Shown here in pieces: positions 1-7,382 of a DNA stretch of 64,000 bases. Under the pieces are notes generated by a model that ran no database searches, was not told the origin of the DNA, and saw nothing but the letters and a program-made list of their open reading frames with translations. The DNA is from JBJMQS01 sp045802605 (GTDB taxonomy: Bacteria; Planctomycetota; Planctomycetia; Gemmatales; Gemmataceae): assembly GCA_045802605.1 (NCBI GenBank), contig JBJMQS010000040.1, positions 22,210 through 86,209 of the forward strand. The letters are read 5' to 3'. The position numbers and the translations under genes are program-made. Positions within the stretch are counted from its first letter, which is position 1; the number at the start of each line of letters is the position of its first letter.

Positions 1-867
1 GGTCGCGTCGCGTGCTTGCTCGGGTGCAATAAAATCCGGCGTGCCGATGACGGTACCTTGCATCGTCAGAGCGCTCAGATCTTCATCTTCACTGATCTTG
101 TCATTGAACCGTACCAACCCCATGTCGAGGATCTTAAGCAGCCCGCCCGGATTGAGCCGCGTGTTGGGCAGCGGTGTGTCATGGCTGGGTCGCGGGTTGG
201 CTCCCGATTGACGCGCGGTACGGCTGCCTCGGGTGTTCATCGACGGCTTTGTGACGAGCAGATTCGATGGCTTAATGTCTCGATGTACCATGCCAAATTC
301 ATAAGCGTGCTGCAGACCGTTGGCGGCTTGCATGATCAAGCCGGTGGCGACTGGTATCGGCAGGGGTCCCTGCGTCTGCACCATTCGCGCGAGATCAACG
401 CCGTCCACATACTCCATTGCGATGAAGTGAGTGCCGCCGATTTCGTTGTAATCGAACAGGATGACGATATTCGGGTGCAGCAGTTGCGCGACCGCTTGGG
501 CCTCGCGCTGGAAGCGACGAACTAATTCGTGCGCGTTCTGGTTGGCCCGAAGTGATGCCGGCCGGATCATCTTCAGAGCCACGACGCGGCCCAAGCGCAA
601 ATGTGCGGCCTTGAAGACTTGGCCCATGCCGCCTTGGCCAATCGGTTCCAGGAGGCGGTAGTCACCGAAGAGAAGCGACGGAGCATGCCCCGTGAGGGCG
701 CACTCAGCTTGATAAGCGGTAATCCAACCCAAATTAACGAGGTGCTTCGCGAACGCGCCTCCGTCGGGAAATTCAGCAGCAAGTACCGGCAAATCGTCGA
801 AGTGACCAGCGTCAAGGACGCGGTGCTCTTCGAGAATCTTCGCCAGTTCCGCGGCAGACAGGCTCAT
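1..867 (-). CDS. Ser/Thr protein kinase, N-terminal part (truncated by window edge)
   Basis: The reading frame opens at an ATG at 867 and runs off the left edge, so only the first 289 residues are visible. Residues 1-66 form the short region ending in a 'W-I-T-A-Y-Q' type segment that precedes the kinase domain in many planctomycete kinases. The kinase domain then starts with a glycine loop GQGGMGQVF (about 77-85), the VAIK-type lysine in VALKMI (about 96-101), and the catalytic loop HRDIKPSN at 195-202. The metal-binding DFG motif is replaced by DMG in LDMGLVR. This is a Hanks-type protein kinase that should phosphorylate Ser/Thr on cytosolic targets. Sensor or membrane segments, if any, lie outside the window. 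The substrate is unknown. Confidence 0.93.
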   Translation of the reverse strand, partial: MSLSAAELAKILEEHRVLDAGHFDDLPVLAAEFPDGGAFAKHLVNLGWITAYQAECALTGHAPSLLFGDYRLLEPIGQGGMGQVFKAAHLRLGRVVALKMIRPASLRANQNAHELVRRFQREAQAVAQLLHPNIVILFDYNEIGGTHFIAMEYVDGVDLARMVQTQGPLPIPVATGLIMQAANGLQHAYEFGMVHRDIKPSNLLVTKPSMNTRGSRTARQSGANPRPSHDTPLPNTRLNPGGLLKILDMGLVRFNDKISEDEDLSALTMQGTVIGTPDFIAPEQARDAT

Positions 868-1024
868 AGGCGCGAGTCGCTACTCTCGAATTCAAGGAAA
901 TCGTGTGAGCCTAAAAAACCTAGCTCATGATTTCTAATATTCGCGCCGGCTACCGTACGAACGAAATGTGAAAAAACGGTTGCAATCGGCACAATCCGCA
1001 CCGATGGCAACCGTATTCGAGATA

Positions 1025-1050
1025 AGCCCACCCGTTACAACGGGCGGGCT
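1025..1050. terminator. palindromic hairpin downstream of fusA
   Basis: A near-perfect palindrome with one mismatch (AGCCCaCCCGTT, 2-nt centre, AACGGGcGGGCT) begins 8 bases past the fusA stop. It has no strong T-tract on either side. An almost identical palindrome follows metK at 33613-33638, which supports a shared 3'-end role. Confidence 0.55.
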
Positions 1051-1057
1051 TCCGAGG

Positions 1058-3184
1058 CTATTTCTTCTCTGTCATGGATGGCGGCAAGTCCGCCAGCTCT
1101 TCCTTCACTGCAGCATAGTGGCTGAATTCCATGCTGAAAGATGCCGTGCCGCTCGTGGCCCCACGCAGATCGGTCGTGTAACCGAATAGCTTGGCCAGCG
1201 GGATTTGGGCCTTCACCATGGAACGGCCTTTGTCGTTCGACATCTCCATGATGAGGCCGCGGCGGCGATTGATATCGCCGGCGATCGCACCCTGATAGGT
1301 CTCGGGGCAGATCACGACCACGTTCATGATCGGTTCCAGCAAGGTGATGCCGGCTTTCATCTGAGCGTCGCGGAAATTCTCCCAACCAGCAGCGCGGAAC
1401 GCGTCCTGCGACGAGTCCACATCGTGGTACTTGCCGTCGAAAAGCGTGGCCTGAAGGTCCACGAACGGGAACGGATACTTCGTGCCCTTGGCGGCTCCGA
1501 AGCGATAGCCGTCTTCAACCGATGGAATGTACTCCTTGGGAACAACACCACCAGAAATGTCATCTTCGAAATAGATGTTGTTCGGGTCCGGCTTCTCCTT
1601 GTCTTCGGCTAGCTGGGCGGTGATCTCTTCAATCCGCTCGACTGTCAGAGGCTCATAACGCATGTGGATCACAGCGTACTTACCGCGGCCGCCGGACTGT
1701 TTGATGTAACGCGTCTCCAGTTCGAGAGGCCGGGCGAGCGTTTGCCGGTACGCCACCATCGGTTTACCCACCGATACTTTCACGCCGGGGAAGCGATGCA
1801 GCTTCTCGATCGACACTTCTAGGTGCAGTTCACCCATACCGCTCAAGATGAGTTGCTTCGTCTCTTCGTCGGTGTGCGCTTTGAGCGTCGGATCGTCACG
1901 AACGAGCCGACCTAATGCGTCTGCCAGCTTGGTTTCGTCTGTGGTCTTGTCTGGAATAATCGCCTGCGCAATAACCGGCTTCGGGAATACGATCGATTCC
2001 AGCGCGATCGGGGCACCCTCTTCGCAGAGCGTGTTACCCGTGAAAGTCTGCTTGAGACCGATCACGGCGACGATGTCGCCCGGCCCGGCAACTTCCTTCT
2101 CCTCGCGCTTATTGCCCATCATGCGGTAAATGCGGCCAATGCGCTCGGACCGTCCATGCGTGGTATTCAGATACGTGCCGCCTTGCTTCATTTCGCCCGA
2201 ATAAACGCGGACATAGACCAAGTCGCCCGTGGATTCCGCGACCGTCTTGAAGGCCAATCCGGCGAACGGCTCGCTGGGTTCTGGTTTGCGTAGCGCCGTT
2301 TCTTTCTTCTTGGGAATGAGCCCTTCGACCGGCGGCCGATCCGACGGAGCCGGCAGGAAATCGACGACCATGTCCAGCAGTTCGCGGACGCCATGGAACA
2401 TCTTGGATGTACCGCAATGTACGGGCGTAAATTTGCTTTCCAGCGTGCCTTTTCGCAGCGCGGTCAGCATGAGGTCTTCGGAGATGTCCTTACCTTCAAG
2501 GTGCAGCTCCATGATCTCGTCGCTGACGTGCGACACGGCATCAATCAAGAGTTCGCGATACTTGGCCGCTTCCGCTTTGTGCGAGGCGGGAATATCGATC
2601 ATTTCGTAATTGCGGTGGGTATTGTCGGCGAGGTCCTTCTTAATGAACTTCATGCGGATCAGATCGATGAGCCCCTGGAAGTCGCCCGATTGACCGACCG
2701 GAATGGTGACGATGGCCGGCACCATCTGCAGCTTTTGTTTCATCTGCTCGATGCAGTCGTAGAAGTCCGACCCGAGCCGGTCGAGCTTGTTGATGTACGC
2801 AATGCGGGGCACGCGGTATTTGTTCGCTTGGAACCACACCGTCTCCGATTGCACTTCCACGCCGCCGACGGCGCAGAACACGCCGACCGCGCCGTCGAGC
2901 ACGCGCAAGCTTCGCTCCACCTCGGCCGTGAAGTCCACGTGGCCCGGGGTGTCGATGATGTTGACAGTGTTCTCGCCCCAGTCGATCGAGACGGCGGCGG
3001 AGTTGATCGTGATGCCTTTGGCGCGCTCGAGCGGATCGAAGTCTGTCGTGGTGTCGCCGGAATCGACGTCGCCGACCTTGTGCTTGGTGCCGCTGTAGTA
3101 GAGGAGCCGCTCCGTGGTCGTAGTTTTGCCGGCATCGACGTGCGCGATGATGCCAATGTTGCGAATGTTTTCAAGCGTGCTCAT
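1058..3184 (-). CDS. fusA: translation elongation factor G
   Basis: EF-G is a GTPase that drives ribosomal translocation in the cytosol. The protein is 708 residues, close to the usual 690-710. G1 (AHVDAGKTT), G3 (DTPGH) and G4 (NKLD) motifs are all present, followed by the domain II-V regions. I chose the ATG at 3184 (MSTLENIRNIGII) over an upstream in-frame ATG because homologues begin there. Switch I (TTTDFDPLERAKGITI) and the CAVGGVEVQSETVW stretch resemble mitochondrial EFG1/spd-type factors rather than the str-operon type. The gene stands alone, without rpsL, rpsG or tuf. Planctomycetes often carry several EF-G paralogues, so this may not be the only one in the genome. Confidence 0.96.
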   Translation of the reverse strand: MSTLENIRNIGIIAHVDAGKTTTTERLLYYSGTKHKVGDVDSGDTTTDFDPLERAKGITINSAAVSIDWGENTVNIIDTPGHVDFTAEVERSLRVLDGAVGVFCAVGGVEVQSETVWFQANKYRVPRIAYINKLDRLGSDFYDCIEQMKQKLQMVPAIVTIPVGQSGDFQGLIDLIRMKFIKKDLADNTHRNYEMIDIPASHKAEAAKYRELLIDAVSHVSDEIMELHLEGKDISEDLMLTALRKGTLESKFTPVHCGTSKMFHGVRELLDMVVDFLPAPSDRPPVEGLIPKKKETALRKPEPSEPFAGLAFKTVAESTGDLVYVRVYSGEMKQGGTYLNTTHGRSERIGRIYRMMGNKREEKEVAGPGDIVAVIGLKQTFTGNTLCEEGAPIALESIVFPKPVIAQAIIPDKTTDETKLADALGRLVRDDPTLKAHTDEETKQLILSGMGELHLEVSIEKLHRFPGVKVSVGKPMVAYRQTLARPLELETRYIKQSGGRGKYAVIHMRYEPLTVERIEEITAQLAEDKEKPDPNNIYFEDDISGGVVPKEYIPSVEDGYRFGAAKGTKYPFPFVDLQATLFDGKYHDVDSSQDAFRAAGWENFRDAQMKAGITLLEPIMNVVVICPETYQGAIAGDINRRRGLIMEMSNDKGRSMVKAQIPLAKLFGYTTDLRGATSGTASFSMEFSHYAAVKEELADLPPSMTEKK

Positions 3185-3567
3185 AACGACCAGGGGTCTG
3201 CGGCGAACCGGAGTCCGCACCAATAGACGAAAACACCCGGCCCAGTGCCGGATGCGGGTAGCCGAGGGTTAGATGCGAGGGACTGTGCGGAGATTCAGGC
3301 CTGGTAAGGACTTCCGGCCTTTACCCACCCCAGAAACTGGGCGAAAAACAGCACCCGGCGCGACCAACGGCGTGGCGGTAGCTAACACTAGCGCACACTA
3401 GAATTTACATACCAAGGCAAGGGCAAACTGGCTAGGCGAACCGGGTTAAGGTCTGGCGAAGGTGTGGCGAGCGTCGAGCCGTAAGCCCGGCGTGGGCTTT
3501 GGGATCCTGCGCCGGCTTTAGGGCCCGACCTTCGCCGAATCGAACCGACAGATGGATTTTCAGGTCA
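3185..3567. other. intergenic region between fusA and tRNA-Leu
   Basis: No gene is visible here. The region holds the fusA upstream region and, near 3469-3540, an imperfect palindromic stretch starting GCGTCGAGCCGTAAG that matches the arms of the inverted repeat at 42454-42534. The outer segments GGCGAAGGT (near 3455) and ACCTTCGCC (near 3528) can pair with each other. Confidence 0.5.
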
Positions 3568-3595
3568 TTGCCGGGACGGAAGTTCATGGTATAAG
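3568..3595 (+). promoter_or_regulatory. sigma70-like promoter of tRNA-Leu
   Basis: A TTGCCG -35 element (3568-3573) is separated by 16 bases from a TATAAG -10 element (3590-3595). The mature tRNA begins 11 bases after the -10 box, which is the expected spacing for a stable-RNA promoter. Confidence 0.6.
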
Positions 3596-3606
3596 AATTC
3601 TTCACT

Positions 3607-3688
3607 GGCCTGGTGGCGGAATGGCAGACGCGCGCGACTCAAAATCGCGTACCCAAAAGGTGTGTGGGTTCAAGTCCCACCCAGGCCA
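3607..3688 (+). tRNA. tRNA-Leu, anticodon CAA
   Basis: The 82-nt sequence folds as a class II tRNA. The acceptor stem GGCCTGG pairs with CCAGGCC, with discriminator A at 3688. The anticodon stem CGCGA/TCGCG closes a 7-nt loop CTCAAAA, giving anticodon CAA (reads UUG). A long variable arm and a T loop GTTCAAGTC follow. The 3' CCA is not encoded and would have to be added by tRNA nucleotidyltransferase. The D-arm segment TGGCGGAATGGCAGACGC is typical of tRNA-Leu. Confidence 0.95.
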
Positions 3689-3732
3689 CTCAAATTACTC
3701 TTAATTCAAACGGTGTCCCGAGGCTTATCTCT

Positions 3733-3865
3733 CGTTCCCAAACTCTGTTTGGGAACGCAGGTCGCGAAACTCCGTTTCGCGTCTGTTCTGACAAAGGGGC
3801 AAAGTCTCTGTGCGAAGCGGAGCTTCGCGGCAGTGCGTTCCCAAACAGAGTTTCGGAACGAGGAT
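3733..3865. repeat. array of short 3-nt-loop hairpins
   Basis: Four mini-palindromes follow one another: CGTTCCCAAAC-TCT-GTTTGGGAACG (3733-3757), CGCGAAAC-TCC-GTTTCGCG (about 3763-3781), GCGAAGC-GGA-GCTTCGC (about 3812-3828), and a degenerate, inverted copy of the first near 3836-3860. They fill the space between the tRNA and the next convergent gene. No coding potential is seen. Confidence 0.7.
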
Positions 3866-3885
3866 GGGGGCAATGGGAGAGAGCA

Positions 3886-5043
3886 TCAAGGTTTCTGCAC
3901 GGGGCGGAACAGTGACGTGCTGCTTTCGCTCTTCTGCAGTGACGTGAGCCGTTCTTTAGCCGCGTCAGCCTGTCGGCTGCCTGGGGCGGTCTGCACCACG
4001 CGCTCGAGGCAAATGATCGCCTGCTCCTTCTCACCCTTCTTGAGCCAACTTTCCGCAAGTGCGAGGTACATAGCTCCGGTGCGATGATTCAGCGCTTCGC
4101 AGGCTTTCGCCAGGTACTCCGGATTGTCGTGAATTGATCCAACCAATTGTTTTGCTTCCGTGCTTTCGGCTAGATCGGAGTACGAGGTGTTGAGGATTTC
4201 GCACCGCTCCATGCAACTCAGGAACTGCTCGCCGCGGTAAGCGTCTTTGGCTTGGGCCAACAGCTCACGCGCTTTGCGGACACGCAGGCCTTCGCGGACT
4301 TCAGGCTTGGCAGATATCGATGCGAGCAACGTCCCCGATTCCACCGACGCTTGTGTGCCGCCGTAGGAGCGCATCAGGTCGGTCAACACATCGACAGCTT
4401 CCTGGCTGCGGCCCCGGCCATGAAGTTGGCGGGCCAGCGAGAGTTGAGTGTTCGCTTGCGATTCGAGGTCACTGAGCACCGTGCGCGACTTCACCTGAAT
4501 CGATCGCTCACCGCCATCTTTGGTTACGCCCTTGAGCAAGATGATTGCCCGGCTGTAATCAGAGATCGCAATCGCGCGGGCAGCCTCCTGGAAATCGCGG
4601 ACCATCCATTCCGGAGCGGGTGTGGGTGGCGCGATGCGATTGAGTTGTTCCAAGAGCTTTTCGGGCTCCTGGTACCCTTCCATCGTGCCGAGAATCTTGC
4701 CGTCGGCACTGGCCAACACCATGGTCGGGTAAGTCGTCACGTTCAGCGCGCTGACCAAACCCGTTTCGCGGTCGCCATCCACTTTGAGGCATACGAATCG
4801 CTCGGCCAGAGCGGCGGTGACGGCTGGGTCGCGCAGCGTGGTCGCTTCCAGCTTGCGGCACCAAACGCAGGATTCCGTGCTGAATTCGAGCAGGAGGGGC
4901 CGGGCTTTCTCGGACGCCTCGCGGCGGGCGCTGGCGTAATCCGTGCGCCACGACACGCTTTGGGCATTCGCGCTGTGGGCGCAACCGAGAACGACAATCA
5001 CCAGCATGGCCGTGCGTATACGGGGCAGGGTGATGTGCATCAT
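3886..5043 (-). CDS. secreted thioredoxin-fold protein with TPR-like C-terminal half
   Basis: This 385-residue protein has an N-terminal signal sequence (about 1-27, ending SANA). A cysteine at 21 within VLGC could alternatively be a lipobox. A thioredoxin-like domain of the 'thioredoxin_7' kind follows, with a CVWC redox pair at 59-62 and the cis-proline segment TTYPTMVL. Residues from about 150 are helical and repeat-like (ARQLHGRGRSQEAVDVL; GEKEQAIICLERVVQ), resembling TPRs. The likely location is the periplasm, with disulfide exchange as a plausible role, but the substrate is unknown. The start is supported by a GGAG site 7 bases upstream of the first of two adjacent ATGs. xerC lies 29 bases upstream on the same strand. 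Confidence 0.8.
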   Translation of the reverse strand: MMHITLPRIRTAMLVIVVLGCAHSANAQSVSWRTDYASARREASEKARPLLLEFSTESCVWCRKLEATTLRDPAVTAALAERFVCLKVDGDRETGLVSALNVTTYPTMVLASADGKILGTMEGYQEPEKLLEQLNRIAPPTPAPEWMVRDFQEAARAIAISDYSRAIILLKGVTKDGGERSIQVKSRTVLSDLESQANTQLSLARQLHGRGRSQEAVDVLTDLMRSYGGTQASVESGTLLASISAKPEVREGLRVRKARELLAQAKDAYRGEQFLSCMERCEILNTSYSDLAESTEAKQLVGSIHDNPEYLAKACEALNHRTGAMYLALAESWLKKGEKEQAIICLERVVQTAPGSRQADAAKERLTSLQKSESSTSLFRPVQKP

Positions 5044-5072
5044 GGTCGTTCTCCAAGCAATGCGCGGCCGGA

Positions 5073-5996
5073 TCAGCCGGCACTCTTCGGTCTCGGACGC
5101 GCCTCGGCCCGAGGGTGGGCCGCGCGGTAAGCCTCTTGCAGGCGGTGGGTCGTCACGTGGGTGTAGACCTGCGTTGTCGTCAGGTTTCGGTGGCCGAGCA
5201 ATTCCTGCACGCAGCGGATGTCGGCCCCATTGTCGAGTAAGTGCGTCGCGAAGCTATGCCGCAGCGTGTGCGGCGTGGTTCGCGGGTCGAGCCCGGTCTG
5301 CGCCAAATACTTCTCCAACAGTCGGCCAACACTGCGCGAGGTGAGCCGGGCTCCGCGGTGATTCACAAACACCGCTTTGCTTGGCTTCTTGCCCGCGAGC
5401 AATCGCTGCCGCACTTTGAACCATTCGCTCAACGCTTCCAGCGATGGCGGGCCGAGCATGGCGAGCCGCTCACGCTTGCCTTTGCCGCGGACCTTAACCA
5501 CACCCGCATCGCGGTCCACATCTTCGAGGTCGAGCCCGACCACTTCGCTCACGCGCAAGCCGGCCGAGTACAGTGTTTCCAGAAGCGCGCGGTCGCGGGC
5601 CTGCAGTGGGGCGTCGCCTTCGGGTGCCTTGAGTAGTTTGTCCGACTCCGCCTGCGTGAGAAAGTGCGGTAGCTTCTTTTCCTGCCGCGGTCCCCGCAGG
5701 CCGACGCCGGGGTTTTGCGTCATCACGCCCTGCCGGCAGAGGAACTTCATCCACGAACGAAGCGAGGCCAGCCGGCGAGCGATCGTCGTGCGAGCGTAGC
5801 CTTGCTCGTGCAGCCAAGCCAAGTACGAGCGAATCACACGCGGCGTGAGCCGAGCGGGCGACAGCGTTCCACCGGCTTGTTTCTGAAGATAGTCAAGCGC
5901 CTGAGTCAGGTCCTCACGGTAGGACTTGACCGTGTGTTCCGACGCGTTTTTTTCTAAGCCGAGATGCCGCAGGAACTCGGCCAAATGCTCGGTCAT
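5073..5996 (-). CDS. xerC: tyrosine recombinase XerC-type
   Basis: This 307-residue protein has the two-domain layout of Xer recombinases. The N-terminal SAM-like core-binding domain covers about 1-95. The catalytic domain carries Arg148 (SAGLRVSEVVGL), a Lys in the beta-hairpin (KVRGKGKRER, about 168-177), His243 and Arg246 (HTLRHSFATHLL), His269 (LGHRNL) and the nucleophile Tyr278 (TQVYTH). Length and motif spacing fit the XerC/XerD pair that resolves chromosome dimers at dif, rather than a phage integrase. Separating XerC from XerD by sequence alone is uncertain. No dif-like site was recognised nearby. The C-terminal tail (PRAEARPRPKSAG) extends slightly beyond the usual end. Confidence 0.85.
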   Translation of the reverse strand: MTEHLAEFLRHLGLEKNASEHTVKSYREDLTQALDYLQKQAGGTLSPARLTPRVIRSYLAWLHEQGYARTTIARRLASLRSWMKFLCRQGVMTQNPGVGLRGPRQEKKLPHFLTQAESDKLLKAPEGDAPLQARDRALLETLYSAGLRVSEVVGLDLEDVDRDAGVVKVRGKGKRERLAMLGPPSLEALSEWFKVRQRLLAGKKPSKAVFVNHRGARLTSRSVGRLLEKYLAQTGLDPRTTPHTLRHSFATHLLDNGADIRCVQELLGHRNLTTTQVYTHVTTHRLQEAYRAAHPRAEARPRPKSAG

Positions 5997-6017
5997 GATG
6001 CGCTTTCGCGGTGTGCG

Positions 6018-6230
6018 TCACTCAGCGGGTAAATCAAGCAGGGGCGCGGCCATTTGCTCGTAGGATTTTCGAGTCAGCACCGTTACGTCGAACCAGGTCA
6101 GACTCAACTCGGGATCGGCCGCTTGGTCGCGGACGGTCTGCAGTAATTCCTCGTGGCTTTCGTCGTCGTAAATGAAGACGTACCGCTCGTGTCCCTTGAG
6201 TAGTGCCAGGACGTTCACTTCTCGGGACAT
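6018..6230 (-). CDS. small conserved-looking hypothetical protein (70 aa)
   Basis: The longest frame here would start at 6509, but that would overlap the kdsB start and adds a Pro/Gly-rich segment that looks untranslated. The ATG at 6228-6230 gives a compact 70-residue protein beginning MSREVNVLALLKGHERYVF. It has regular alternation of strand-like and helix-like segments and ends LDLPAE. It lies just upstream of xerC on the same strand (21 bases apart), so the two may be co-transcribed. I recognise no family and assign no function. Confidence 0.6.
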   Translation of the reverse strand: MSREVNVLALLKGHERYVFIYDDESHEELLQTVRDQAADPELSLTWFDVTVLTRKSYEQMAAPLLDLPAE

Positions 6231-6489
6231 TCGACTTCCCCCGAACTCACTCTGCCGGCTTGGGAAATCGACCAAATTCCGCTTAAATCCGCGCCCGAAA
6301 CCGCCCCCTGTTGCCGGCTTCGCCCAGACGAAGGCTGCACAACCCGCATACGGCGACCGAAGTCGCCATTTGACCGGTCCGGTGAGAGCCGGACCGCCGC
6401 TCCGACCGGGCTTGCCCGCCAAGTCGATCCCCGGTCTAATTTGCCCAGACGGAAACAAAGTCATCGCTTCGCCGACACGGAGGTTCAGC

Positions 6490-7236
6490 GTGCGCGTCGA
6501 TATCGTCATCCCAGCCCGTTACGGTGCGACCCGACTGGCCGGCAAGCCGCTCTTGCGAGCCACCGGAAAATACCTTGTGCAGCACGTCTATGAGCGGGCC
6601 AAGCTCAGCAAGCGAGCCCGCAACGTGATCATAGCCACCGATGATGCGCGGATTGAAGCCGCCGTGAAGAGCTTCGGCGCCGATTGCGTTATGACTAGCC
6701 GCGACCATTTGTCAGGCACGGACCGGATCGCGGAGGTCGCTCGACAGCTCGATTCAGATGTGGTGATCAATCTCCAGGGGGATGAGCCGGAGATCGAGCC
6801 CGCCGCTCTGGACATGCTGCCTGATTTGCTCGAGCGTGATCCGGAGGCGACGATCGCCACAGCCGCCGCGGCGGTGCCGTCGCTGGAGGCATTCAATAAT
6901 CCGGCGTGCGTGAAGGTCGTTTGCGATCATCGTGGCCGGGCGCTTTATTTCAGCCGCAGCCCGATACCCTACGTCCGCGATGCCGAGCCCGATTTCAAAG
7001 CTCGGCCCGCACGGTTTCTGCAGCACTTGGGTCTATATGCCTTTCGGCGCAAGGCTCTCTTCGAGATTGCCGCATTGCCGCCTGAGCCCTTGGAGTTGTC
7101 GGAAAAACTTGAGCAGTTGAGAGCGCTGGCGACGGGCCGGATTATCCAAGTGGGCATCGTGAATCACGCGGCCCGGGGTGTGGATACTTTTGAGGATTAT
7201 GAGCGTTTCCGGCGCTCCTTCGCCCGCGTTGCTTAG
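6490..7236 (+). CDS. kdsB: 3-deoxy-manno-octulosonate cytidylyltransferase
   Basis: KdsB makes CMP-Kdo from CTP and Kdo, the activated sugar for the lipopolysaccharide inner core, in the cytosol. I chose the GTG at 6490 because a GGAGG lies 6 bases upstream and the protein then begins with the family signature IVIPARYGATRLAGKPL. The result is 248 residues, the standard KdsB length. The nucleotide-binding motif INLQGDEPEIEP and the SRSPIPY segment are present. A longer in-frame reading exists upstream but has no family similarity. Its presence implies an LPS-type outer membrane. pyrG, which supplies CTP, follows downstream across a long hairpin. Confidence 0.95.
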   Translation: MRVDIVIPARYGATRLAGKPLLRATGKYLVQHVYERAKLSKRARNVIIATDDARIEAAVKSFGADCVMTSRDHLSGTDRIAEVARQLDSDVVINLQGDEPEIEPAALDMLPDLLERDPEATIATAAAAVPSLEAFNNPACVKVVCDHRGRALYFSRSPIPYVRDAEPDFKARPARFLQHLGLYAFRRKALFEIAALPPEPLELSEKLEQLRALATGRIIQVGIVNHAARGVDTFEDYERFRRSFARVA

Positions 7237-7244
7237 GAATTTTG

Positions 7245-7312
7245 AACCGCAGAGAACGCAGAGACCGCGGAGAAAACCTGTTTTCTCCGCGGTCTCTGCG
7301 TTCTCTGCGGTT
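7245..7312. repeat. 33-bp perfect inverted repeat, CGCAGAGA family copy 1
   Basis: Arms 7245-7277 and 7280-7312 are perfectly complementary over 33 bases with a 2-base centre. Each arm is made of short-period units (AACCGCAGAGAACGCAGAG...). It lies between the codirectional genes kdsB and pyrG and could act as a terminator for kdsB. Confidence 0.9.
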
Positions 7313-7382
7313 TAACTCTTTGGGACCTCTTTCCGGCCCGGTACAGTAGATGACTGGGGGTGATGTCACCGGGAAGGAACCA

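Noticed and set aside
2393..3226. Plus-strand 277-residue reading frame opposite fusA
   Set aside because: It lies fully antisense to the well-conserved EF-G GTPase domain; its His/Val/Asp-rich composition is what antisense of a high-GC gene gives.
3690..3880. Insertion-sequence remnant beside tRNA-Leu
   Set aside because: There is no transposase fragment or target-site duplication; only small palindromes are seen.
3613..3915. Reading frame over the tRNA-Leu
   Set aside because: It starts inside the tRNA and crosses the mini-hairpin array; no similarity or ribosome-binding site.
6172..6489. N-terminal extension of kdsB (about 106 residues)
   Set aside because: The extension overlaps the small minus-strand gene and lacks similarity; GTG 6490 has a GGAGG and gives the normal KdsB length.
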